Shown here in pieces: positions 12,001-21,679 of a DNA stretch of 64,000 nucleotides (positions are counted from its first letter, which is position 1; the number at the start of each line of letters is the position of its first letter). The stretch lies in the NCBI RefSeq assembly GCF_904849725.1, contig NC_058524.1, forward strand, positions 550,067,763 to 550,131,762. The letters are read 5' to 3'. Made by a program: the position numbers and the translations under genes. Below the pieces are notes generated by a model. That model was not told the DNA's origin, ran no database searches, and saw nothing but the letters and a program-made list of their open reading frames with translations. Origin of the DNA: Hordeum vulgare subsp. vulgare (Eukaryota > Streptophyta > Magnoliopsida > Poales > Poaceae).

Positions 12001-12855
12001 GATAATGCCTGGGCATCTTCTGACTCCTTGTACTCTTGAAATGCCTTCTAATGATTCGCCTGCTTGGCTAGATACCCCTCGAATACTCGCACTTTCTTTG
12101 TCTTCAGATAGTTTTTCCGTAGCTTCTTCTTCCAACTACGGAACAGTTCGGCCATCTTCTTTAGAGTCCACTGCTTGACTTTGGCCCTCAGTTTGTCTGC
12201 GGTGTCTTCATTCTCACATTCTGGCAGGTTGAAATGTGACATGAGATCATTCCAAAGATTATCTTTGTACCTTTCGGCGACATAGTCACTATCAGCTGCC
12301 CCTTTGCGCTTGTTCCACTCCCGAACGCTGATCGGGACGTGATCCCTAACGAGAACTCTGCATTGCTTCTTGAATGTGTCAGCAGCATTCTTAGGAAGCT
12401 TGGGTTCGCCCGTACGCAATATCACCTCAAAGGTGTAATGCTTCCGTGCATCCAACTTTCTAGTCGGGCCTCGTTTCGGAGCTTTGCTCGATGTGGAGGC
12501 CTAAGAGGGAGAAACATTTGTCAAATGAATGTACATGTATACAATATAGAGCTATCTCCAATATTTTGCACATATTACAAGTGATTGTCGAACTTCATAT
12601 GTATACCTCGCCAGACTTTATTATTTCTTCACCGGCTTCTCCACCGGCTTCTCCATCAGTGGAGCTATCACCTTCTCCGTCATTGGACCTATCTCCTACC
12701 CCATCGTCTTCATCTTCATGTCGGTCGACCTCCATTCCATATCCGGAGGGGTTTAGATATGACGACGGAGATTCAGCTGGTTCAACGTCGGGGCCGTCTT
12801 TGATTATATCTTCGAGAAGTTCTTCCTCTTCGAGGTTCCTGATATGTGGATCCAT
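9056..12855 (-). pseudogene. CACTA second protein: plant En/Spm transposase domain plus C-terminal Ulp1-like cysteine protease
   Basis: Leftward multi-exon remnant. A likely first exon (12855-12607, MDPHIRNLEEEEL) is acidic. A large exon from 12500 to about 10086 holds a basic helix-rich segment (FRSWKKKLRKNYLKTKK, En/Spm Transposase_24-like), a proline-rich hinge (PPPSRRRSPTPPSPPSPP) and a conserved domain around YLHTWYLSESKNGRTM. Small exons follow at about 10000-9827, 9740-9630, 9530-9461, 9374-9277 and 9187-9056, with GT...AG borders. They carry the C48 protease signature: FHWILLDIQ (catalytic His), VDAFDP (Asp) and QPRGTHLCGYYVCE (Gln and Cys). Breaks are in-frame stops near 12048, 11857, 11494 and 9836. 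Expected roles are binding of subterminal repeats and possibly SUMO-type deconjugation; the second is inference. A TATA box at 12936-12946 precedes it. Confidence 0.75.
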
Positions 12856-12935
12856 AGTTCTGCAAAAAATGGGCATTTGATTAACTAATAAACTAACAAA
12901 CTATATAAGAGGGGTTGGAAACTTCGAAGTGTCGT

Positions 12936-12946
12936 TTTATATAGGA
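12936..12946 (-). promoter_or_regulatory. promoter cassette of the second CACTA protein (TATA next to a subterminal repeat)
   Basis: On the minus strand CCTATATAAAA lies 4 bp downstream of a GGGACTAAAG motif (12951-12960). A second, diverged pair of motifs lies at 13133-13166. The arrangement copies the ones at 15021 and 21241. Confidence 0.6.
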
Positions 12947-13371
12947 GGACCTTTAGTCCCGGGTCTTGGCTAGAACCTAAACTCTCAAATATGTCTAACG
13001 GATTCTCTTAATCTTTAAGGATTTAACAAAATGGCGACATTCTAGATGTGTAGAAAATGATCCTATTTTTCCTCATCTCATCTACCCTTCTATATGTCAC
13101 ATTATTCTATCAAGAACTCCGTTCCAAAACAACTTTAGTCCCGGGTTGTGGCTCCACCCGGGACTCCTAGTTTTCTGCATAGTATTCAAAGTAGGAGTAC
13201 TTTTCCAATTTGAGCATTCAATAAGCAAAACCAAATCGTAAAATAAAGTAGTATTCAAATTAGCATGCATTCAATTATAAGCAAATACAACATCTCTTTT
13301 GTCCGTACATCGTCGAATATTATCACTAATTCTCCTCGAATACTATCATACATATAGCATCACTGATACAT

Positions 13372-13773
13372 CTAGAACCGTAGCGCCCGACGGGTATCGT
13401 CGCGGGCGGTGGACACCCAAAGAGAAGGAACCATCACAGGATCATAGATCCAGTGAGATCCCCGAAGAACCTGCCAGGTATGCTCGAACCTGCCCTCCAA
13501 CGCAACCATGTAGAGACAGACGTGCTCATCCTCCTCGCTGACACGGTGACGTACCACCTCCGCGGTGTCCGGAAGCCTCGGCACCGTCACTGGCCCACGC
13601 GACCGCCACCAAACAAGGATCGGGTCAACAACGGGTTGGCTCCTCACCAACCTATGCCCCCCGAAAGGTAGCACCTCCCAATACCAGCCGGGCGGAGCCC
13701 AGTCCCGGACAGGGCCCCTCTGATCAAGCAGGTGTCCTCCGCCGAGTCGACGACGAGGATGCGGGATAGGCAT
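13372..13773 (-). CDS. small CACTA-encoded protein of unknown function, 133 codons, intact
   Basis: An uninterrupted frame MPIPHPRRRLGG...DDTRRALRF starts at the ATG at 13773, just after a likely splice acceptor (TTTTTTAG at about 13785-13792, minus strand). I recall very similar short proteins with other Triticeae CACTA copies, annotated as hypothetical; no domain is recognised. It is Arg- and Trp-rich with a conserved-looking core (VWWRSRGPVTVPR, LEGRFEHTWQVLRGSHWIYD). There is no signal peptide or membrane segment. A likely 5'UTR exon begins after the TATA box at 15021-15028 and ends at a GTAAG donor at about 14790. The intron would contain the long pyrimidine/purine tract. It is the only element gene in the window without a stop or frameshift, although its shortness makes this weak evidence of constraint. 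Confidence 0.55.
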   Translation of the reverse strand: MPIPHPRRRLGGGHLLDQRGPVRDWAPPGWYWEVLPFGGHRLVRSQPVVDPILVWWRSRGPVTVPRLPDTAEVVRHRVSEEDEHVCLYMVALEGRFEHTWQVLRGSHWIYDPVMVPSLWVSTARDDTRRALRF

Positions 13774-13825
13774 CGTAAAATGAACTAAAAAAATAAACTA
13801 GTTCTATTAATTTTCTTGCTAAAAA

Positions 13826-13965
13826 TAAACTATTAACACTTAAGCATATACAGTAGCAAAATTAAACTATTAACACTTAAGCATATACAATAGCAAAATT
13901 AAGCAATAATCTAAGAAACACTATTAACACTTAAGCATATACACTATACAATAGCAAAATTAAAT
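13826..13965. repeat. short tandem repeat, three copies of about 40 bp
   Basis: Three imperfect copies of a unit containing CTATTAACACTTAAGCATAT followed by ACAATAGCAAAATTAA. It lies in the presumed intron upstream of the small CACTA ORF. Confidence 0.8.
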
Positions 13966-13979
13966 GACAAAAAAAATAT

Positions 13980-14757
13980 ATTTCTTCTTCTTGTAACCCT
14001 AACCTAATTTTTCCTCTTCTTCTATTTCTCCTCTTCTTCTACTTCTTCTTCTACTTCTACTTCTCCTCTTCTTCTACTACTTCTCCTCTTCTCTTCTTCT
14101 ACTTCTCCTCTCCTCCTCTTCTAATTTTTTCTCTTTTTCTACTTCTCCTCTTCTTCTACTTTTCGACTTCTTCTCCTCTCCTCCTCTTCTTATTCTCCTT
14201 TTTCTCCTTTTCTTCTCCTCCTCTTCTTATTTTCCTTTTTCCTAATCTTATTTTCTTATTTTTGTTCATATTTCTTCTTCTTGTAACCCTAACCTAATTC
14301 TAAATATTACTAACCCTAATAATCTAGCACAAACCTAATAACAATAGGAATTAAATGACAAAAAAAATCTTTTTCTTTTTCTTCTTTTCTTCCTTTTTTC
14401 TTCTTTTCTTCTCCTTTTTCTTCTTTTCTTCTCCTTTTTCTTCCTTTCTTCTCCTTTTTCTTCCTTTCTTCTCCTTTTTCTTCCTTTCTTCTCATTTTTC
14501 TTCTTTTCTTCTCCTTTTTCTTCTTTTCTTATCCTTTTTGTTTTGTTCTTCTCCTTCACTTTTTCTTCTTTTCTTCTCCTTTTTCTTCTTTTCTTCTCCT
14601 TTTTCTTCTTTTTTTCTCCTTTTTCTTCCTTTCTTCTCCTTTTTCTTCCTTTCTTCTCCTTTTTCTTCCTTTCTTCTCCTTTTTTCTTCCTTTCTTCCCT
14701 TTTTCTTCTTTTCTTCTCCTTTTTCTTCTTTTCTTCTCCTTTTTCTTCTTTTCTTCT
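13980..14757. repeat. 780-bp pyrimidine-rich tract (CTT/CCT microsatellite-like)
   Basis: Almost pure C/T on the plus strand, built of degenerate units such as CTTCTCCTTTTTCTTC. It is interrupted at 14235-14360 by a mixed segment. The phrase TTCTTGTAACCCTAACCTAAT occurs on both sides of the first half (about 13988 and 14278). On the transcribed strand it is purine-rich. Long frames across it are artefacts of composition. Confidence 0.95.
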
Positions 14758-15000
14758 ACTCGCCGGAGTGTTGGGGAGGAGGGGGCTTACCGCCCGGAGG
14801 TGTCGACGGCGCGAGGCGAGGAGGACGGCGGCGCGCGGCGACGAGGGCGGGGCACGGCGAGGAGGACGGCGGCGGCGAGGAGGACGGCAGGCGGCGGCGA
14901 GGAGGACGGCGGGCAGCCTGACGACTTCGTCGAGGTCGTCGGTGTGCCGCGCCGGGCAGAAGAACGAGAGGAAGAAGAAGAGAAACGAACGATTCGGGTT
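14758..15000 (-). other. GC-rich 5'UTR-like segment of the middle CACTA transcription unit
   Basis: The minus strand carries repeated GCCGTCCTCCTCGCCGCC-type phrases, has no ATG in the expected transcribed part, and ends in GGGCGGTAAGCC, a good splice donor at about 14790. This fits a non-coding first exon started from the TATA box at 15021. Confidence 0.45.
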
Positions 15001-15020
15001 GGAATTGTTCTAACTCCCGC

Positions 15021-15028
15021 TTATATAG
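15021..15028 (-). promoter_or_regulatory. promoter cassette of the middle CACTA unit
   Basis: CTATATAA on the minus strand lies 6 bp downstream of the internal repeat block whose first motif is CTTTAGTCCCGG at 15035. It is the same order and spacing class as the cassettes at 12936 and 21241. Confidence 0.6.
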
Positions 15029-15034
15029 GTGGAT

Positions 15035-15345
15035 CTTTAGTCCCGGTTCGGGGCTCGAACCGGGACTAAAGACCCCCTTTAGTCCCGGGTGGAGCGACGA
15101 CCCGGGACTAAAGGCCCTTTTCCGGCAGACCAAAAGGCGGGAAGCAGGGGCCTTTAGTCCCGGTGCGGAGCTCCAACCGGGACTAAAGGGGGTCTTTAGT
15201 CCCGGTTGGAGCCACGCACCGGGACTAAAGCCCCTCCTCGACAGGAGGCAGGCGAGGGGCTTTTGTCCCGGGTCGTGGCTCCACCCGGGACTAAAGCCCC
15301 TCCTCGGCTGCACGATAAGTTTAGTCCCACCTCGCCCAGCGAGGG
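15035..15345. repeat. internal array of CACTA subterminal-type repeats
   Basis: About ten CTTTAGTCCCGG / CCGGGACTAAAG motifs form five short hairpins in the middle of the element, more than 6 kb from either end. They abut the promoter of the middle transcription unit. Confidence 0.9.
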
Positions 15346-15435
15346 GGACTAACACTTGTTTATAAGCCCCGTCGCAGCTACTCCATCGAGCTCCTCTCTA
15401 AAGCAGGCTTACGGGCCTAAACTAAGTGTAAATTT

Positions 15436-15549
15436 AAAAATTGAAACTATATTTGAAATTGTGGAGAAACTTAAACCTGAATTCAAAGTGAGCTCACTTT
15501 GAATTTAGGGTTAAGTTTCATTACAAATTCTCATATAGTTTTAGTTTTT
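15436..15549. repeat. inverted repeat able to form a hairpin of about 114 bp
   Basis: A perfect 26-bp palindromic core (ATTCAAAGTGAGCTCACTTT plus flanks, centre near 15492) is extended on both sides by imperfect arms to about 57 bp each. Confidence 0.8.
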
Positions 15550-15591
15550 TTCTATTTCCAAAATTAACTATTTTGTTATTTTCAATTAAAA

Positions 15592-16080
15592 ACTATGTTT
15601 ATTAAAATTCTTCTTGCATATTTGAGAATTTGACAAAACTATGATAATGAAAAGTGTTTGAAATTGAGTAAATAATTCAAAACTATTTTCTATTTTCAAA
15701 AGTAATTATTTTTGACTATCCAAACTATTAACTATTTTGTTATTTTCAATTAGAAACTATGTTTATTAAAATTCTTTTTGCATATTTGAGAATTTGACAA
15801 AACTATGATAATGAAAAGTGTTTGAAATTAAATAAATAATTCAAAACTATTTTCTATTTTCAAAAGTAATTATTTTGACTATCCAAACTATTAACTATTT
15901 TGTTATTTTCAATTAAAAACTATGTTTATTAAAATTCTTTTTGCATATTTGAGAATTTGACAAAACTATGATAATGAAAAGTGTTTGAAATTGAATAAAT
16001 AATGCAAAACTATTTTCTGTTTTCAAAACTAATTATTTTGACTATCCAAACTATTAACTATTTTTTATTTTCAATTGAGA
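15592..16080. repeat. tandem repeat, three copies of about 163 bp
   Basis: Units share TGCATATTTGAGAATTTGAC at about 15615, 15779 and 15942, giving periods of 164 and 163 bp. A further partial copy of the same unit lies at 17625-17690, beyond the next array. The DNA is AT-rich and non-coding, in the 3' flank of TNP2. Confidence 0.85.
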
Positions 16081-16087
16081 AGTGTTT

Positions 16088-17625
16088 GAAATTGAAAAGC
16101 AGTACAAATAAACTCTAAAAATGTTGAAAGTTGGCATGCTATCATCATTTCACCCACATAGCATTTGTTAAAAAGTTGAGAGGGCTACAACAAAAACTGG
16201 ATGCACTTCGTGTACAAAACGGACAATCTCTCTCGAAGTATCCGAGTTTTGAACGAGAACTCATCTCTTACAAAGGGATTTCATTTTTTTGAACTTATTT
16301 AAACTCCATACTTTTTGTGTGTTCAAAATGCACCATTCAAAGGCACATCACAAAATTTCAACAATTTCTGACTTCATTTGGTATTCTTCGTGCATTTACT
16401 TATTTTTTTTAGCTAGTTGACCCTGAAATTGAAAAGAACTACAAATGAACTGTGAAAATGCTAAAAGTTGGCATGCTATCATCATTTCACCCATATAGCA
16501 TGTGTTAAAAAGTTGAGAGGGCTACGATAAAAACTGGATGCACTTCGTGTACAAAACAGACAATCTCTCTCGAAGTATCATGGTTTTGAACGAGAACTCA
16601 TCTCTTACAAAGGGATTTCATTTTTTTGAACTTATTTAAACTCCATACTTTTTGTGTGTTCAAAATGCACCATTCAAAGGCACATCACAAAATTTCAACA
16701 ATTTCTGACTTCATTTGGTATTCTTCGTGCATTTACTTTTTTTTTTGAGCTAGCTGACCCTGAAATTGAAAAGCACTACAAATGAACTCTGAAAATGTTG
16801 AAAGTTGGCATTCTATCATCATTTCACCCACATAGCATGTGTTAAAAAGTTGAGAGGGCTACGACAAAAATTGGATGCACTTCCTGTACAAAACGGACAA
16901 TCTCTCTTGAAGTATCAGGGTTCCGAACGAGAACTCATCTCTTACAAAGGGATTTCATTTTTTTGAACTTATTTAAACTCAATAGTTTTTGTGTGTTGAA
17001 AATGCATCATTCAAAGGCACATCCCAAAATTTCAACAATTTCTGACTTCATTTGGTATTCTTCGTGCATTTACTTTTTTTTGTTGAGCTAGTTGACCCTG
17101 AAATTGAAAAGCACTACAAATGAACTCTAAAAATGTTGAAAGTTGGCATGCTACCATCATTTCACCCACATAGCATGTGTTAAAAAGTTGAGAGGGCTAC
17201 GACAAAAACTGGATGCACTTCGTGTACAAAACGGACAATCTCTCTCGAAGTATCAACGTTTCGAACGAGAACTCATCTCTTACAAAGGGATTTCATTTTT
17301 TGAACTTATTTAAACTCCATACTTTTTGTGTGTTCAAAATGCACCATTCAAAGGCACATCACAAAATTGCAACAATTGCTGACTTCATTTGGTATTCTTC
17401 GTGCATTTACTTTTTATTTTGAGCTAGTTGACCCTGAAATTGAAAAGCACTACAAATGAACTCTGAAAATGTTGAAAGTTGGCATGCTATCAGCATTTCA
17501 CCCACATAGCATGTCTTAAAAAGTTGAGAGGGCTACGACAAAAACTGGATGCACTTCGTGTACAAAACGGACAATCTCTCTCGAAGTATCAGCGTTTCGA
17601 ACGAGAACTCATCTATTACAAAGGT
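16088..17625. repeat. tandem array, about 4.5 copies of a 337-bp unit
   Basis: Copies of the phrase GGCTAC(A/G)A(C/T)AAAAA(C/T)TGG occur at about 16182, 16520, 16857, 17195 and 17531, giving periods of 336-338 bp. Units also share TGGATGCACTTC.TGTACAAAA and GAACGAGAACTCATCT. Copies are closely similar. There is no coding sense. Confidence 0.92.
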
Positions 17626-17765
17626 TTAATAAAATTCTTTTTGCATATTTGAGAATTTGAAAAAACTATGAAAATGAAAAGTGTTTGAGATTCAGTACAT
17701 TCCATACATGCATTACATAAAAGGTTTAATACATTATTACATTATTGCACCAATATTCCTATCTA

Positions 17766-20700
17766 CTATTTCTGTTTTCTTCTGGGTCGTAGCCATGGAG
17801 AATCTTCATCATTCAGTAGGATGCTTGGGTCAGTTTTGACTTTGAAGGGCGGAATTTCATGAAACTTATTATAATCTTCTGACATGTCTGTCTTGTAATC
17901 TACTCCCACGATGTTTCTTTTCCCTGAAAGAACTATGTGGCATTTTGGCTCATCGGACGATATCTTCTTTTGCTGATTTCTTTTTCTCGTTTTTGTAGAC
18001 ATGTCCTTCACATAGAAAACCTGAGCGAGATCATTGGCTAGGACAAATGGTTCGTCCATGTACGCAAGATTGTTGAGATCCACTGTTGGCATGCCGTACT
18101 TTTGGTCTACAACTACCCCGCCTCCTGTCAGCTTCACCCATTTGCACCGAAACAAAGGGATCTTAAAAGTAGGTCCATAGTCAAGTTCCCATATCTCCTC
18201 TATGTACCTGTAATAAGTTTCCAAACAGTGCCCATTCTCGTCTGTTGCATCAAAGCGGACACCACTATTTTGGTTGGTGCTCTTTTTATCTTGGGCAACC
18301 ATGTAAAATGTATTCCCATTTATCTCATACCCTTGGAAAGTACATATAGTCGAAGATGGTGGCCTGGCCAAACAGTACAGCTGATCCCCAACGGTGTCGT
18401 CATTCATGAGATGTGTCTGCAACCAAGTGCCGAAAGTCTTCTCGTGTTCCCCTTTAATCCAAGAGTCAGCCTTCCCCAGGTTTTCGGAGCGTAGAATATT
18501 CTTGTGTCTCACGATATACGGAGCCACCACGGTGGAATTGTGTAGAACTGTGTAGTGTGCTTGAGGGAAAGAATGCCCGTCCATACATACTTTTTCTTTC
18601 CTTCCTAGTGTGCCTTTTCCTGTCAGCCTACCCTCATACCGAGATTCAGGAACACCAATCGACTTAAGGTCAGGAAGAAAGTCCACACAAAACTCAATGA
18701 CCTCCTCTGTTCCATAGCCCTTGGAGATGCTTCCTTCTGGCCTAGCACGGTTACGAACATATTTCTTTAAGACTCCCATGAACCTCTCGAAGGGGAACAT
18801 ATTGTGTAGAAACACAGGACCGAGAATTCTAATCTCTTCGACTAGGTGAACTAGGAGGTGTGTCATTATATTGAAGAAGGATAGCGGGAACAACAACTCA
18901 AGGCTGACAAGACATTGGACCACATCAATCTGTAACCCTGATAGACTTTCTCGATCGATTACCTTCTGAGAAATTGCATTGAGGAATGCACATACCTTCA
19001 CAATTGCCAGGCGAACATTTTCCGGTAGAATTCCCCTCAATGCAACCGGAAGCAATTGTGTCATAAGCACGTGGCAGCCATGAGACTTTAGGTTTTGGAA
19101 TTTTTTGTCTTTCATATTTACCATTCCCTTTATATTCGACGAGAAGCCAGTCGGGACCTTGATACTGAAAAGGACTTCAAAGAAGATTTCCTTCTCTTGC
19201 TTAGTAAGAGCGTAGCTGGCACGCCCTTAAAACTGCCCTGGATGCATGCCATCTCTTCCTTTTTGACTTTCCCGGTCCTCCCGTGCTTCAGGTGTATCTT
19301 TTGACTTCCCATACAAGCCTAGGAAGCCTAGAATATTCACGCAGAGATTCTTCGTCAGGTGCATCACGTCGATTGCCGAGTGGACCTCATGGACTTACCA
19401 TTAGGGTAGCTCCCAAAATATAGATTTCTTCTTCCACATGGGTACGCGCTTATCAGGGCCGTTAGGAACAGGTTGGCTGCCAGGACCCTTTCCAAAGATT
19501 AGTTTTAAATCTTTGACCATATCAAATACTTCCGCACCAGTACGGATGACAGGCTTCCCCCGGGGTTCTACCTTGCCATTGAAATGCTTGCCTTGTTTGA
19601 CTGTCCTGAAATGTTACTAAGAGCAGGCCAATCATTGATGGTTATGAAAAGCAACGCTCGAAGGTCAAATTCCTCTTGTTTGTGCTCGTCCCACACACGT
19701 ACACCTGGTTCGGCCCACAGATGTAAAAGTTCATCAACTAATAGCCTTAGGTACACATCAATATCGTTGCCGGGTTGCTTTGGACCTTGGATAAGCACTG
19801 GCATCATAATGAACTTCCGCTTCATGCACAACCAAGGAGGAAGGTTGTAGATACATAGAGTAACGGGCCAGGTGCTGTGACTGCAACTCTGCTCCCCAAA
19901 AGGATTAATGCCATTTGTACTCAGACCTAACCATAAGTTCCTTGCGTCAGTTGCAAATCTCGGGAACTCTCTCTCGATTTTTCTCCAGTGCCGACCATTA
20001 GTGGTGTGCCTCAACTTATCGTCTTTCATACGATCTTCCATGTGCCATCGCAACAACTTCGCATGATCTTTATTTCTGAACAGACGTTTCAACCGTGGTA
20101 TTATAGGAGCATACCACATCACCTTGGCAGGAACCCTCTTCCTGGGTGGCTCGCCCTCAATATCACCAGGGTCATCTTTTCTGATCTTATACCGCAATGC
20201 AGCGCATACCGGGCATTTATCCATATTCTCGTACTTCTCACCGCGGTAGAGGATGCAGTCATTAGGGCATGCATGTATCTTCTGCACGTCTAATCCTAGA
20301 GGGAAGACAAGCTTCTTTGCTTCGTACGTGCTGGCGGGCAATTCGTTCTTTCTTGGAAGCATCTTCTTCATCAGTACCAGCAACTTTTCGAATGACGAGT
20401 CAGTCACACCGGTCTGTGCCTTCCACTTCAGCAATTCCAGTGTGCTACCCAGCTTCTTCTGGCCATATTCACAAGTTGGGTACAACAATTTATTGTGGTC
20501 CTGTAACATCTGCTCGAACTGCAACCTCTCCTTTTCCGTGTCGCAACCTCGCCGTGCATCAAAAAACATCAGCGGGCTCATCTGGTTCCCGTTCTTCATC
20601 CTGATCTTCTTCTTCATTGTCTTCGATTGCGGTATCAGCATACTCAGGGAACATAGATCGGTAGTTGTCATCATCGTTCTCTTCTTCTTCATTGTCGTCT

Positions 20701-20945
20701 TCCATCATAACCCCTCTTTCTCCGTGCTTGGTCCAAACATTATAGCCCGACATAAAACCGGACCGAAGCAGGTGGCTCTGAATGACACTTGAGGAAGTGT
20801 AATCCTTCTCATTCCGACATTCAACACATGGAGAAAACATATAGCCACCACCATGCTTGTTTGCATAGGCTACATCTCGAAAAGAATGCACGCCTTCTCT
20901 GTAAGCGGTTGTGCGTCGATCACCGTACATCCATGGATGGCTCAT
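17766..20945 (-). pseudogene. CACTA TNP2-type transposase, broken
   Basis: Leftward remnant of the En/Spm TNP2 transposase. Domains in order: transposon-associated N-terminus (MSHPWMYGDRR at 20945, SYNVWTKHG-like motif read here as SGYNVWTKHGERG), an acidic linker, the TNP2 catalytic region (LSTNGINPFGEQS, HSTWPVTLCIYNLPPW, QGPKQPGNDIDVYL), then DUF4218-like (NMFPFERFMGVLKKYVRNRA) and DUF4216-like (RFDATDENGH, FRCKWVKLTGG) parts ending at 17766. Breaks: a frameshift with small loss near 20570; a deletion near 19583 that removes, by comparison with the family as I know it, some 50 residues including a Cys-x-x-Cys stretch and shifts the frame; and several stops between 19400 and 19220. The last 452 codons (19124-17766) are open. 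It is therefore not a working transposase. Confidence 0.9.
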
Positions 20946-21240
20946 CTGCGTTATACGACAGTATATCAAATACAATCACGATCCTAAAAATTAGTACCGC
21001 ACAGTCTAAACGAGGAAATATAGTTGCTAACCTTTTAGAATAAGTAGAAATAAAGAGGAAGAGGTTTAAGCGTGGCTCAAGCATCTCATATCGTAGTTGT
21101 ATTCGGTGAACTAAAGCGGCATCGCTCTAACACACATTTCAACAAACACCTCTAGTGCATGAAAAAAATGGAGAGCAAGCACACACCCACACTCTTCCAT
21201 CCAAGAAAAATGCAAGGAAGAGGGGAGAGGGGGGCTGTGC

Positions 21241-21248
21241 TATATATA
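21241..21248 (-). promoter_or_regulatory. promoter cassette of TNP2 (TATA next to right-end repeats)
   Basis: TATATATA lies 9 bp downstream, on the minus strand, of the innermost right-end motif (CTTTAGTCC at 21258). Transcription would run leftward into TNP2. Confidence 0.6.
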
Positions 21249-21254
21249 GGCAGA

Positions 21255-21484
21255 GGACTTTAGTCCCTGTTTGAGACACAAACCGGGACTAAAGGTGGCG
21301 CACATGCGGGGTGCAGCCCGCATAGCCCTTTAGTCCTGGTTTGGGACACAAACCGGGACTAAAGGCTCCTTACGGGCTAGGACTAAAGCCTCGAGGGAGA
21401 CATTGCGATTTGGGGCGACGTGGCCGGGACTAAAGGCAGGCCGGGACTAAAGGGTCCCGGCCAAAGGCCCGTTTTCCACTAGTG
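21255..21484. repeat. right terminal and subterminal repeats of the CACTA element
   Basis: About seven CTTTAGTCCCGG-type motifs in both orientations, ending in CCACTAGTG. The last 8 bp match the inverted start of the element. Confidence 0.9.
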
Positions 21485-21487
21485 ATC

Positions 21488-21679
21488 ATAGCTCAGGGAA
21501 CACATGGCACTCTGAATGATCTTCTTATCAGATCCTGCCATTATCATTCTAACAAGATGGCTTCATTGATAAAATATTTCATCTATTTTGATCCCAGCAT
21601 GGACTCAGAGTTTGCAAAGATGAATCCTATTTCTAATGAGGCTAGGGAGTTGAAAGGCTTTAAGGGTAGAATCTTGTGA
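21488..21679 (+). pseudogene. gene-like exon, 3' part, after the CACTA insertion
   Basis: It continues the frame of 8521-8611 (IAQGTHGTLNDLLIRSCHYH and onward) to a TGA at 21677-21679. There are no stops in between. The protein is not recognised; it contains KYFIYFDPSMDSEF. Downstream sequence looks non-coding. Confidence 0.45.

Larger units (their letters stand above)
8612..21484 (-). mobile_element. complete CACTA (En/Spm, DTC) transposon, 12.9 kb
   Basis: It starts CACTAGTGGGG and ends CCACTAGTG; the right end reads inward as CACTAGTGGAAAACGGGCC. A 3-bp duplication ATC flanks it (8609-8611 and 21485-21487). Both ends carry arrays of CTTTAGTCCCGG / CCGGGACTAAAG. The coding units all run leftward: a TNP2-type transposase (20945-17766), a small ORF of unknown function (13773-13372) and a TNPA/TNPD-like second protein with a C-terminal Ulp1-like protease (12855-9056). 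Both large proteins are broken, so this copy is non-autonomous although structurally complete and probably mobilisable while its ends are intact. It split a host exon. Confidence 0.95.

Noticed and set aside
14355..14921. Long open frame of Phe/Ser/Leu-rich protein
   Set aside because: It comes from the pyrimidine tract; any frame through such low-complexity DNA stays open.
14756..15355. 199-codon minus-strand frame with repeated FSPG(W/S)S peptides
   Set aside because: The peptide repeats mirror the CTTTAGTCCCGG hairpin array; it is a reading of subterminal repeats, not a gene.
16088..17625. CRISPR-like regular repeats
   Set aside because: Units of 337 bp are head-to-tail and nearly identical, without short repeats plus unique spacers; this is a plant tandem repeat in a transposon.
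20253..20792. Plus-strand frame of 179 codons
   Set aside because: Shadow of the TNP2 coding frame on the opposite strand.
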